DNA of 64,000 nt from Acridotheres tristis (lineage: Eukaryota > Chordata > Aves > Passeriformes > Sturnidae): contig CM072894.1 of the NCBI GenBank assembly GCA_037013685.1, positions 30,131,529 to 30,195,528 on the forward strand, in the 5' to 3' direction. The position numbers and the translations under genes were made by a program. Position 1 is the first letter of the stretch; each line of letters begins with the position of its first letter. This document shows positions 26,601 to 38,314 of this stretch, in pieces. The notes under the pieces were generated by a model. It was not told the origin of the DNA. It saw only the letters and a program-made list of their open reading frames with translations, and made no database searches.

Positions 26601-29600
26601 GAAGAAGGATTTTGCAGAAGAGAAAGGCTGCTGTTACAGCTGGTGTCAGCAATATTAGGAAACTGAGGGACCAAATGTTAGCTGGGACATTCCAAATGAA
26701 TCCTGAACTATAAACCAAATGGTAATAAACAAAGCTATTTGTCAGCTGACCCCCCTTGGATGTTGTTAACAGGCACACAGCATGCCCATAGCCTATGGCA
26801 ACCTGCAGACTCCCAGTGATAAAATCATGACAGCTAACAGATGAATCCTTTCTGAATTCTATTAAATAAATTAATAATCTTAGCAACATCATTACAGCAA
26901 AACATCCATCTTCTGCAACAGCTGTTCCTCCACTGCTTGTTGCATTTATTTTCTGTGCTCTTGCCATGCCTTATGCAGTACAACTTAACTCAGAGACTGA
27001 ACTTTAGCACTTCAAAGGCAAACCTATAAAAGCAGATTATTTGCATTTTTTTATGCAGTTTGTGCAAAACATAAGCTTTTCCCTGAATAGAAAAATATGT
27101 CTAACTACTCTGTCTCTAAAGTAAACAACAATAAACTTTGGTACTTTCTGACAAGAAACAAATGCAAACTTTACAAAATAGGCAACGATGATTCATATAA
27201 AACCTTCTCTGCATATTTCAATTCATCAACAAAGTTATTAAATTAAATCTAATATGCTCTTGTTCTGTCTTTAGCTGACTATGTAGCACTAAACAAAACT
27301 TGGTAGAAGTTAAAGTATGCAATAAAATTGCTTCTGAATTTGTTTCACAGTTACAATCTGCACCTCTGTAACTTGAAAAGAAAAATGTTCCTGGTATTCT
27401 TTTAGAACAATACAGCCAGGATAAGCAATAATCATGTAGCTTAGGAAACAGAAATAACAAATAGGAAACATTTCCCACTTCACATTGAGTGCTGACTTTT
27501 CCATGTCTCCACATCCAGACGTGTAACTGACTGTGGTACATAAGCACTTGTGTGTAGTTCTGGACCTGGGCAGTTCTGTTTTGCATTACCCACTACGTGC
27601 TCTTTCTGCATTGAGAATTTAATTAAACACTTACAGTTCTATACCTCAGATGAAACTACAGCACACAGAAACCTTAGTAAGCCTGGAATCATTAAAACCA
27701 CACTTCACTTTTTGGTGACACCTCCCATGCTACACAACCAAAGTTACACATTGCAGAAGTTTCCCAAAGGAATAGAAATGCACAGACCATAGGGACTTTT
27801 CTTCTAAGAGCTCTTTTGAGACCACTGGTACAGACATGTATTTGCCATTAAATAAACATGTTCAACATCAGATATGTTTTTCTCAAGTGCATTTAATCTT
27901 GTAAATCAGAGAAGTGAGACCTGTGAGAACACTTGTTGTGCCAGTCTTTCTGTGCTGCGATTTCCAATTGCTGTAGCAACAATTCTTGTAAATTGTTTTT
28001 TAAACCCTGTTCTTGCAGAATGGCATAAGTCGTGGTATCTCCTCATGCTTGTTCTGTAAAAAATTCTTGTGTAGTTTACATTTCCACTTACATTACAAAC
28101 ATCCATTGGATAGCTCAATCTAACGCAGAGCAGAATTTGCCTCAATTTTTTGTAGCACAGCTTTCATGTTATTCTCCCTCTCCCTGAATTGGTCTTGGCA
28201 TGTTCTTCAGAACCTACTTTTGTCAAACTTCACACTATTTTAAGACTAACCCCCTTGAAGTGTGATGTGCCCTGCACATAGATGGCAGTATTCCTATAGG
28301 GCTCAAGATATACAGAAAGTGCCACATTTAGCAGATTTCTGACGTATTTACAATTAATTTCTTTAAAATTTTCCTTCTCCACTGCAACATTGCTGTTCCC
28401 TCAGCAGTTAAATTACCTAAAAAGTACAATAGTCTGTATTGCAGAGATCATCTCAGTGGTACAATTGCAGCAGAACTAATGGTAGAAGCATCCTGGAGCT
28501 TTGGAGAAGCCTCAGCAGCTGTATCAAATGAGGAACATAAATCCACAAAACTTGTGTTCTGGCGTTGGTTCTGCTACTAACTCACTGTCTCAGATTAAAT
28601 TCAGCTCCTTATCTTAGGCCACAGGTATAAACTAAAGACAACAGTATTTTCCCACCAACCAGAGAACAAATTAACAGTTCTGCCAGACAAAGTACTGGGC
28701 ATGGATTTTGCAGTAAGACTGATTTAAGTTCAGATGACAGAAATCACCCTTTATACATCCTTGAAAAATCACACAATACAACTGCTACAATATTATTATG
28801 GTTGCATTTTCACTTTCTTGTCCAGGTAATTTACACAGAAGGAAAAAATGTAGAAATATTTTGTGGAAAATGGAATTGTGTATAGGAAGACACTTCTACA
28901 AAGCTTACAGTCCCCAAAGTAAAGACCAGGCAGGCTTAGTATGCTCTGAGTGGATTGCCTGTGCACTTCTCTTTTCAGTGGTGGACACTGTTCAGGTTCT
29001 TCTACTGCACTATTAGGATGTAATGCACAGTAAATGGCAAACATTTATCTCTGAGCATCCCACAACATCCTTATGTGTCCCCCTTAAGCTGTTTCACATG
29101 GAAAGGATGCCATGTGCCACAGTACCTGAGCTGGAGCACTGAGGGAGGAAGGTTTCCCTGACAGCTGGGAAGAGCATCCAGCTCCTGCTTTGAGAATATT
29201 TGCGTGTTTGATTTAAAGAGGATTCAAAGTGAACTATATCATTTATGCAAAATACTAAAAATAAAAATAAATAAAAATTCTAGGAGGCCTTTTTCCTGAG
29301 GAAGAGCACTTTATCTTCTTCCTCCAGTTCCAGAGCAAGGAGAAAGCCCTGCACAGGCTTTCTTCAGGAGGCAGAGCTGTTTCTCTGTCTGCTCTGTGCT
29401 CGTGTCCCCATCACTGCTCTGAGATTCAAGTGCACAACACAGACACACCAGGGAGCTGGGCAGGAGCTGATACAGGTTGAAGGTGACAGGGAGACACCTG
29501 AGTGCCCAGCACTGACAGAACTTCTTCAATCCCCACAATATTTAAAAGCTGCGTTCAACTTCCAGCTTGATTCTTCCAAGCCCTTCCCATGATGTGTTTA

Positions 29601-30921
29601 GGAAGGCAAACTCCTCAACACAGGGTGGCTGGAGAAACCAGGGACTGAGCAAGAAGACATCAGTACACAAGTTCTTCCTGGAGAACGGCCAGAGCATTTT
29701 ACAGTGCAAGATAAAATTTAATTAAGCTTCATAGGTTAAAAACATTTCCTATCTGTTGTTGTCTGCCATAATGGTTTAGAAATGCATAATCAAGTCTTTT
29801 TCTCTCTCATCCACACATTTGTTATTAGATTATTGCCCTTGAGAGCTCAGCTGCAGACACTAATTCCTTTTGTACTTTTTAAGTGACTATGAAACATTTA
29901 TACTGAGGAAGAAACAGACACGTGGTACAAAATGTGTGGCACCAGAAAACCACACAAAATATGCAAAAAAGATCTATGAAAAAGGAAGTTACTTTGCATT
30001 ACTGTGAAGGTAAAATAGAGATATTTATTTATTCACTGTAAAAAAAATCATCCTTTACAAAGAATTATCAGCTTTAGATGAGCTCAGTCAATCATGAGAC
30101 TAATCCCTCTGGGAGAGGCAGAATATTCAGGCTCTATAAGAATTTATACCCATTCTTGATTGGGAATATGTATACTAATTCCCATATGGATAATATGGGA
30201 AAATTTGGTTTCAAAGTGGGAAAGTTGAAAGGATGTCTCCAAAGCTGAGTTGGATAATGGAGAGAAACAAGCTCTGACCCATTTGATGAGGTTCCACAGG
30301 AATCAGAAGCCTCAGCTGCTGCAGAGCCACTGAATTGCCACCTCAGCAACAGAGCAGCTCCTTAGAACCTGGGGAAACACTTCTGTGGGTTTAACTCTGC
30401 TAATTAATGAAGATAACATGTTATGTCAAGACAAGAGCCCTGTGTGGGGAACAAAACACCTGCCTTTATTCTAACATCTCTTTTCATCAGTGTGGCCACT
30501 TATACCTTGCATCAAAGGCCATCATGGTCACCCTCCAAACACATCTGGTAGCATCAGAAATGACAGGTCAAAGAGCATGAACTGCAAGCATTGTCCTCCA
30601 AATACACACAACACAGCTCTTTATTTGGGGGCAGGAGGGCCACCTTCTCCTGCTTGAGACTTTAAAAGCACCACTGGTTACACGGGTTTGTTGAGTGGTG
30701 ACTCAACTAAGGAACAAAACAAAGATGATGCAAGAGTGCCTTAACTAACCTGGAAGCTTTTAATCCATTTTAGTCCATTCCTCTGCTCCCTACTGCAAAG
30801 TCTGGGCTGCATGTGGAGCAGAGAGCAGAAGCCAGCCTTATTCATCTCCAGCTGCAGGAACAAAAGTTAAGGAATGGTGCACCCCAGTTGTCCTGCCCTC
30901 CGCTTTCGAGTTTGCTCTCAC
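20651..30921. other. AT-rich non-coding DNA with GC-richer patches
   Basis: No gene was recognised. GC-richer patches at about 21770-21960, 24130-24290 and 29290-29530 carry frames open on both strands. The 21.77 kb patch contains a strong acceptor-like tract (TTTCTCCCCCAG) ending at 21868, but no matching donor or recognisable protein. A 129-codon minus frame at 26578-26967 has hydrophobic stretches but no known family. Confidence 0.6.
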
Positions 30922-31040
30922 CTGGCGCGAAGCTGCTCAAAAGAAGTTTCTGAGTCCCTCCCCCCATTATTACTGTAACAGGCTACAAAGTTTCCCAAAG
31001 CCCTTTTCAGTTCGCTGGTCTGTGGACCCAGCTTCTCATC
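30922..31040 (-). other. Candidate internal coding exon, unknown gene
   Basis: Read on the minus strand, a pyrimidine-rich tract (TACTTTCATCTCTTCAG) precedes 119 bases that end GCGCCAG|GTGAGAG. Both splice sites fit the vertebrate consensus. Only one frame is open through the segment; the other two contain stops. It starts in phase 0 and ends in phase 2, and its 39 full codons begin DEKLGPQTSELKRALGNFVA and end SETSFEQLRA, a balanced soluble or helical composition. The segment has several CpGs (CGCG near the donor, AGCGAAC), uncommon in this window. I recognise no family. Roughly one such splice-bounded open segment is expected by chance in a window this size, so this is a lead and not a gene call. 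The neighbouring minus-strand frames at 31.4, 33.5 and 34.7 kb add interest but no proof. Confidence 0.28.
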
Positions 31041-31404
31041 CTGAAGAGATGAAAGTAGAAGAGTAAACCATTCAGCTCAGAAAGTGAGGCCTAAGTGGCC
31101 TAAACAGCAGGAGTTAATTAAATTCAAGATACATCCAACCCAATTTGAAGTTCTATTCTGGCTGACCTGTCCTGGTGATCAGGTCATGCCCTACAAGAGT
31201 CAGCCATTTACACTGGAACAGGAAGCAGAAAAGAAACCTGACAGCAGTCTAATGTGGTATCCAAAGCTCTTAGTCAAGAGATGCTTTAATTCCTATGGTA
31301 CAGTGTTAAAATGAAAGAGCTTGGGTGTGATCAGTGGTTGCTGCACTATTTGTATCAGTGGGGTCACCTACCAAACGTACATGTGATGGTATTTAGGAAC
31401 AGGA

Positions 31405-31506
31405 TTACTCTTCACTGCTGCATGAAAGGAAGTCATCCAACTCAATTTCACGCACCACACAAAGAGTGTCCCCAGCTGCCCCATGTTCCAGCTTGGTGTG
31501 AGGGGC
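31405..31506 (-). other. Possible terminal exon frame, unknown gene
   Basis: On the minus strand the tract CCCTCTCTTGTGCCTCACTCAG is a good acceptor. The following frame runs 33 codons to a TAA, starts APHTKLEHGA and ends IELDDFLSCSSEE. It sits inside a GC-richer segment (31368-31938) with two overlapping minus frames of 177 and 183 codons, so openness alone is weak evidence. No poly(A) signal was noted close by. No family is recognised. Confidence 0.15.
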
Positions 31507-33510
31507 CTGAGTGAGGCACAAGAGAGGGATAACCCAGACTGAACTGCCCTGGAGCAGCCCTGACACCTGATTCCACCTGCCCACATGGCCACGATGGCTG
31601 TGCCATCTCCGAGCATCAGACCGTCCAGAAACTTCACTGTTCCTCGTGACTGCTGATCCTGGGGCTCGTGTGGATCCACAAGGGCCTTGTGGAATCCTCT
31701 GCCCCTTATCCACATCACCACCTGCCACAGCAGTGACGTGGGATGATGAGGAGTTGCCACTTGCAGACCAATGTGCCAGGAGGAAAGCTCTGAAGCTCTG
31801 TCTGGTTGGCTTTGGAGCAGTGAAGACACTGATATGGACACAGAGCAAGAAATTTGCAACTTTGGCTTGAAATCTGACTTCAAAGCCACTTCTGCACCAT
31901 ATGCAGCCCATGCTCCCACAACTTGACCCTTTCTGCATCAGCTATATTTAAGACGGTAGTGAAAACTCTTAGTCAATGTTCACATGATACACTATTGTAA
32001 TTCTGAGGAAGAATTTAAATTGCAGACCTTAATGCCCCTAAAACTAAGAAAACATAAATGATGTTTCCTTGCTATTCAGAAATCAACTCAAAACATTCAG
32101 ATATAAATTCTTTAACAGTACAGGGCACAACTGCAGAAGTGTTCAGGTATCCTCCCTGACAATTTGCTTCCTGGCTCTACAGCTTTTCCAGGTACCAACC
32201 AGTGCTTCCAAGGAAAACTGGTACAATCTAATTCATAGTGGGAGCAGCTGTTTGTTAGAAAAACATGGCTGGGAGTGTCCATTTGTGTTATTTCCCATAT
32301 AAAAGTCAGGTTTGTCAAAAATTTACTATCCATCACTCCAAATTACAGCAAACAGCTACACTAAGGTTTTCTCTAGTGTTGCAATAATATGATCTAGAAA
32401 ATAAAGAAGAAAGACCAGTCACTGGTTACGTTTATTTGGAAATAAATGATGTTACCTAATTCTGTTTTACATCTTGAAGTGTTTTGTAGTCTCTATTTGA
32501 CTCCCTAGGATCAGTTCAATTTTGTCCAACCATGATGCAGAGGGAGGATATTTTGGACTCAGTGACACATTTTCCCTGTAGCTCCAGGGCTCCATAAGGA
32601 GCCAAGTGCCTCTCAACTGCAAGAACTTCAGTGTTACTAATTCTGGCAATGCCCAGTTTTGCAACCATCCTGTGACCCAATTCTTTTCCTCACAGTTCTC
32701 CAATAAAGAAGTCAGTTTCTTGTACTTTTGATTAAAATAGTGAGAAATCATAGAGCCTTTGACTATGAAAAGTTATTATGCTTTCTTCAAGGTCTTAAAC
32801 AACTAAATTTTTCTGACCAATAAGATTGGAAAGAAAGTTGGAATCCTTATATTAAAAATATATTTTTTTCAGATGAGAAACAAAAAAGATAATCAGTCCT
32901 TATGATCAAAAAATATAAAATAATAATTAAATGCTTATGTGTTTTTCATTCACAAAAAATGGTCCCGAAGTGTCAACAAATAAGACAGGTTGTTTTAAAG
33001 ATGTCTAAGAATTTTACAGGAATAATAAAAAAATCTTTTAGAAGAAGACTTAATAGCTGCTTTCCAGCTTTATTAGACAGATTTCCAATTCATAAAAGCA
33101 GTTTTAATCCAAGTACAAAGACTTCTTTCTTTTGGAAAATATTGAAGGGGCACATTTTACTGAATTAACCAGAGCTTTGAATCAAAAAATGTTTCCTTTC
33201 TTCTCTGATTCTTTGCTCTTTTATCCATTATCCCCTACATTTAATCCACAATTACAAAAAGAGACAGTATCTTTTTCATTGATGGACCACAATGTGGTAA
33301 TCAAACAGGTTTTAAGGTAAAATTCACACTTTTCAGTGAGTCTTGTATATGTTATGTGTTAACTCGTGACTGCTGATGAATAGTTGTGTGATTTGATCAG
33401 ACTGGTACAGCATTCTGCTGCTTTTTTCCTCTCAGATGAAAAAGTAATAAATGCCATGAGTGTGATATACAATCTATCCTTCAGGCAATTCCAGCAGTTC
33501 AATCGTGTAA
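31507..33510. other. GC-richer patch, then AT-rich non-coding DNA
   Basis: 31507-31940 is GC-richer with CpGs and multi-frame openness on the minus strand, and no recognisable protein. 32000-33500 returns to AT-rich sequence with only short frames. Confidence 0.55.
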
Positions 33511-33516
33511 TTACAC
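33505..33516. promoter_or_regulatory. Homeodomain-like palindrome
   Basis: GTGTAATTACAC is a perfect 12-bp palindrome with the homeodomain core TAATTA at its centre. A second palindrome with the same GTAATTAC core lies at 46605-46618. About 16 perfect 12-bp palindromes are expected by chance here. Confidence 0.2.
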
Positions 33517-33615
33517 AAAGCAATTCTCATCCTTCCAGCTCGAGTCAATAACAAACCGTGGAGGAAAGTCCTGGAAACACAAAGGCACCGACGTGGCCAC
33601 GGTGTCCTTGACCCT
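33511..33615 (-). other. Possible terminal exon frame, unknown gene
   Basis: On the minus strand the tract CTTTGTTGTGCTCTGTGCAG is an acceptor-like sequence. After it, 34 codons run to a TAA at 33511-33513, starting RVKDTVATSVPLCFQDFPPR and ending WKDENCFV. The first half uses G- or C-ending codons and includes several CpGs, unlike the AT-rich surroundings. A competing minus frame of 131 codons (33474-33869) overlaps it, so the choice of frame is uncertain. No family is recognised. The stop means it cannot lead directly into the 30922-31040 candidate in one intact message. Confidence 0.18.
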
Positions 33616-33905
33616 CTGCACAGAGCACAACAAAGGTGTGCCTGCACCCACCCATGGGAATCTCCAAACCCTCCAAAATGTTTGAAGCCCGAGAAATCAG
33701 CCTTCAGAGGCATGACTGATGATATGAGGATTGATGTACACCTGCACCCTCCTGGTGCTTTCGGCGTGTCTGGCTGCATGGGAACAGCCTTGAGCCAAAA
33801 ACCTGCCAAATGTACAGTAAAAGTCCCTGGAATGAATATGGTGGGACAAGGCCTGGACTTCTTGCTCACATATAAATAGATCTAGCTAAATGCTCAACAT
33901 TAAAA

Positions 33906-33926
33906 TTTTATTTTATTAAAATAAAA
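33906..33926. repeat. 21-bp AT-rich inverted repeat
   Basis: TTTTATTTTA, one T, then TAAAATAAAA: two perfect 10-base arms around a single base. It lies just beyond the end of the CpG-bearing segment. Low sequence complexity makes chance likely. Confidence 0.45.
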
Positions 33927-34685
33927 GTTGAGTATTATCTAGGGAAATACATTAAATAAATTAAGACAGAAAAAAGTGGAGAAGAGAGGAATTACATGCA
34001 AGAAACCTTTCCTGATATGAAGAATGTTTTATGCGTAACTCTAGCATAAAGGAATACATAGAAATCAAATTTTGCATAGGGTTTAATCTGCTTCTGCAGG
34101 CTTAGAAAATGGTATAGCCTCTGCTAAGACTGAGATGCAATCAGATTTTTCTTTTAGTTCCATTTGCTTCACAGATCATGTACAAGTTGCCCTATAACAC
34201 AAAGCCTGTAGCGGGTAATCTATTGTTCGTGCCAGAGATAAAATAATTGAAAACAAAGCATGACAATGGCTGTGCCTATTAGAATGTCTCCTTTAAAATA
34301 TTACTTCATAGTATCAGATCCCTTTTCACACCCAATAATTTGTAATAAATTACTTTAATCACAGCTGCATTAACAACATGCCTAGGGCAGACAGGTAGAT
34401 ACACAAATCTAATGGCCTAATTCATGTGGCAACTGATTGCAGGGAAGAAGGGGAATTTCATCAGCTCAGATTCTAATCAAAGAAAAGGTCAAGTTTCCTG
34501 TAGCTGTAAGTCAATTGTAGAAATGATTAAAAGTGCATCCACCTGCCTGGTAGGCACTCCTGCTCAGCCACCACAGCCCTCCCCTCAGCCTGGCTCCTCT
34601 CCTTGGCCTCAGAGGGAATCAGGTGTCTGCCAGCAATTAGCCTTAATGAGCCAGTAGCGCTTTCCTGAGAGGGATGTTGAGAAGC

Positions 34686-34954
34686 CTAATTGCAGAAAGC
34701 AAGAGTGGAGGCTCTGCCTGCCTCCACTGCCTGTAACTCCTGCTCTGCCAGGGAGCCTGCAAAGATCACCCCCAGCACAGCCACACCTGCAGACAGGAAA
34801 ATCTGGGGAGAATTCTGCAGCATCCTGGAAACTCCAGGGTGCAGCTCTTGAAAGTGGTACATATCCCCAGCACAGGCAGCTTTGTCCAGATTTGGGGTGC
34901 TGATATCTGCTCCCAGTTTTGAGACTTGCTCTCCAGCTGAAGCATTAATGTTTG
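34686..34954 (-). other. Possible terminal exon frame with a hydrophobic segment
   Basis: A 107-codon minus frame (34686-35009) contains an acceptor-like GGTTTCCCAG before 34954. Downstream it reads NINASAGEQVSKLG, then later SPQIFLSAGVAVLGVIFAGS (20 residues), a possible membrane helix, and ends STLAFCN before TAG. Codons are dominated by CTG, GTG, CAG and GAG, which suits coding sequence but also the CTG/CAG-rich texture of GC patches elsewhere in the window. A second minus frame is open over 71 codons. No family is recognised. Confidence 0.15.
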
Positions 34955-34979
34955 CTGGGAAACCAACACCTTGTATTTC

Positions 34980-35380
34980 ACTTGTAGATAGGTTGTGATG
35001 TAGTGACATAAATTACACTGTAGTTAATCTGATTACAATATGATTCTAATTTTGATGTCTGTAATTACTACCACTTCATATAGCTAGAAGGTTAATTTAA
35101 TGCCTGAATTACTTTTAATTACCTCTTAAGTTCCTTACTTTCATATTTAATACATGCACTTACTGCAAAACCCCACTATCAGAAGATTAACTTAATTACT
35201 TTATTTCAAGTGAACTTCTATTCCTGGGCAATTCCTGGTGATCTGTGTGCTCACATCTTTAATTAGTCTCTAGCACATTATGCACGTCTGTGTTAAGAAT
35301 GCACCCCTTTAATTGCCATCTTGTATCTGGTAATTGCAACCAGTTTTCAAACTTCCTATGTGCCAGGGATAACGGGGTTC
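34980..35380. promoter_or_regulatory. TAATTA-rich possible conserved non-coding element
   Basis: About 400 bases with repeated homeodomain words: TTAATCTGATTA, GTAATTAC, TTTAATTACC, CTTAATTAC and TTTAATTAG. Also present are AT-rich stretches without simple repetition. Distal enhancers of developmental genes often look like this. This is pattern recognition only, and plain AT-richness inflates such motif counts. Confidence 0.25.
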
Positions 35381-38279
35381 AGTTTTATACAGAGTTCATC
35401 AGGTGACAAAGCCTGACTGAAAACCATCAGTAAAGCAGTGCAAGGATTTTATCACACTCATAATTTCCTGAGTTCTGCAGAGTGTAGTTGAGAAATAAAT
35501 CTCATCCACACAGTTCCACCAACCCGTGTTCGTGATGTTGTGCAGTTTTCTCTCACATTTATAAAGTTCAATAAAGTTCACTGGTCGTCATCTTAGGAGC
35601 ATTTGTATGACATAATCCTTCCAGTAAATTAAATGCAATGATTTGTCCCAATCTCAGGGTCAAAATCCACGTCTAACACACTTCACCTGAGAGGACCTGA
35701 TCACGCCAACTCAGAGGTGGCTTAGCTCCAAATCCAGCAGGGTCACCAATGAGCATTAAATGAAAGTCTTTGCCAGGCCCCCAAAGCCACAGAGAGTTCT
35801 CTTCCATTGCTGCAAGGACAGCAACACCAACGAGCATCCTTGTGAACCTGGCATCACAATGATAATGTCAGCCAGGCATCAGAAATTTTGAGATGGTAAC
35901 AGAATAATTGGATCTGAAACTCACTGTTATCTTTCTGATTAGGGAAAGGGCTTGTTATAATCATTTTTGACTGGACACAAAGTAGTTTTGAGAAATTAAT
36001 GCACTACAGGTTAAAATGCTGTAGGCACTTTTGAATAAGAAGCCCTAGTTCCTATTTAGTTCAGCAAAATACTTTTTCATTCATGGGGATTTGGATTCAC
36101 CTTGCTGTTTCTGAAAGCAGAACATGGGAACAAAAGGCTAAAACACTGTAATATAATCCAGGTCCCTCATGGTGAAGGCTAGTGGGTGCTATGAATTTTT
36201 CTATGTATACCATAGTAAGCTCCTATTACATATGAGGCCCTAGAAACAAACATAGGACACAAAAATATTTTTCATAACATGATATTAAAAAGTAGTAAAA
36301 CACAAAAACAACTCAGTTTTATTTTAGTAGAATTTTCCAGATGGAGATAATTTTTAAATAAATGCTTAAAAGCTGAATAAATTCTTTTAATCTTGCCAGT
36401 TAACTGCTGGAAAAACTGGGATGAGCTGCATCAGGCACTCCATGTGCTCCTGCTCCCAGGACAGAGTGAGGTGTGCTGTGCCAGCTGTTCCACTGGCTTT
36501 GGCAACTCTGGCAAATGGCCAGTCAAGCACCAGCTCAGAACTGAGGATTCCTCATAACTGCTACTACTAAGAGACGTGATAATGGGACACATAAAGAGAG
36601 ATTCAAATGTTACAAACCACTACAAAACTAAATGAGGCTGGCTTCTTGACACAGAGAATACCCTCAATTCTGAATGAGGAACAGCAAGTGCTTCTCCCTT
36701 CAGAAAACCTGCTTAAACTTGTGAGACAGCAATATGCAGGTAGCATTAATGCTTAAAGGATGGAAAATCTCAGAAAAACGAAATTTTCAGTTCATTTGTT
36801 TCCTTTTCTGGGTGGTGCCCAGCATAATAAGAGCATGGTGATGAAATGTGTTTGATGATAAACTCTGCTCAGCTATTCAAATCCCTTGCATACAACATTC
36901 CTGATAAGTTAAGGATCTAAAATTGCTTAACCAGTGTTAATGTGCAAGTTAATTGAGGGTCTTATATGAATCCATACACACTACTGAAGATTGATTAAAA
37001 TAGCTCTGTGAAAGGTACTCTAAGCCAATGCTCTTTTATGCTCTCAATTAGTTTCTTGATGAGATTCCAGAAAGAAGAGAAAGAAATTAAGTGAAGGGGC
37101 AGAATGGCATTGAAAAGAAGAATCCAGTGATGCAATTTAAGCTCATGTGCTGTCCTCCACAGCACACTCTGGCTCGTTCTCCACGTGTACCTGTGTGTAC
37201 ACATCACATCTAGAGACAAAGCCCTTGTGGCTCTACACACAACCTCCACGTTTCACTCTGCTCACATTTCATTCTTCAGATACAAAGCAAATGAAGAGGG
37301 GTGATGCTACAGAACACCAAATGCTGTAAAGTTCTGTTCTGGGAATATTTTTATATGTACATTATTAAACTGTTCATATTTAGACAGATTTATTTAGTAC
37401 TACTAATCTACTGCATACGAACAATGTATTTTTAACATGCTAGATATGTTCTGTGATCAGAAATACGGATTTTTTTAATAGGATTTTCCACTGTTTGTTC
37501 TATTTAAACAGTGCCCTGGTTCTTCTTTATGGACACTAAATATTTTTATTTTGTGAAAATTATAATATCAATAAGTGATGGGAAGAGGGTAAAACAGGAT
37601 GAAAACTACTCTCCAGCTGCCTTTTTCAGCTTAATATTGACCACACAAGCAACAGCTTGAATAGCTCATCATCACACAGAACTTGTCTGATGTTTCTAAT
37701 GCTTATTTTCTTGATAGTTCGAATAATAGCTTACATATTTTGAATTAAACTGTTGCCTAACAACCCTAATTTAACGTGGGTAGCTAAAACATTACGGACT
37801 TTTAGCTTGTACAAGGCTTTTTGCATCTGCTTTCTCATGGAAAAAAAATATTAGGATGACTGGTCAAAGATTTATCCTGGATTCAGCTCTTCAGGGCTGA
37901 ACACGGGAATTTATTTTTTTTTCATTAAAAGATGATGAGGGTAAGAGATGGATGTACCATCAGGACTTCTTTATCATAAATCCTACCTACTCAATCAGAA
38001 AGAAACACTTATCTCTGCTTGAACTTTCTGGGTCCTATTGAAAACAAATGGGAGTAGAAGAAACAGGAAAGATTTTAAAACAGCTTAATTGTCCATGGAA
38101 CCAGATTTCAAGTGTGATCCTCTCCATCAGCTGTAACCTTTCTGTTCCCACTGAGTAACAGGGACACCAGGACATGGAAAACACTAATTTTTTAAATAGT
38201 TACACGTATTATGTACACACAGAACACGTGCACACACACTTTGCTCATCAGTTCAAATGACAACTTCATTTGCCTGTAG
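35381..38279. other. AT-rich non-coding DNA
   Basis: No gene seen. Texture is mixed: a GC-richer patch at about 36420-36540, and AT-rich segments near 36780-36960 and 37600-37790 that could be regulatory. All reading frames are shorter than 90 codons. Confidence 0.65.
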
Positions 38280-38282
38280 AAA

Positions 38283-38313
<31 letters not shown>

Positions 38314-38314
38314 A
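38280..38314 (+). repeat. (AAAT)n microsatellite
   Basis: About nine uninterrupted tandem copies of a 4-base AAAT unit over 35 bases. Likely polymorphic in length. Confidence 0.95.

Noticed and set aside
31368..31938. Overlapping minus frames of 183 and 177 codons as a protein-coding gene
   Set aside because: Two frames are open at once in GC-richer DNA, no domain is recognisable, and neither has a supported start. Only the last 33 codons of one frame have a splice-like boundary.
31643..33377. 15-base exact repeat CTCGTGACTGCTGAT at 31643 and 33363
   Set aside because: About two such 15-base matches are expected by chance in 64 kb, and the flanks do not align.
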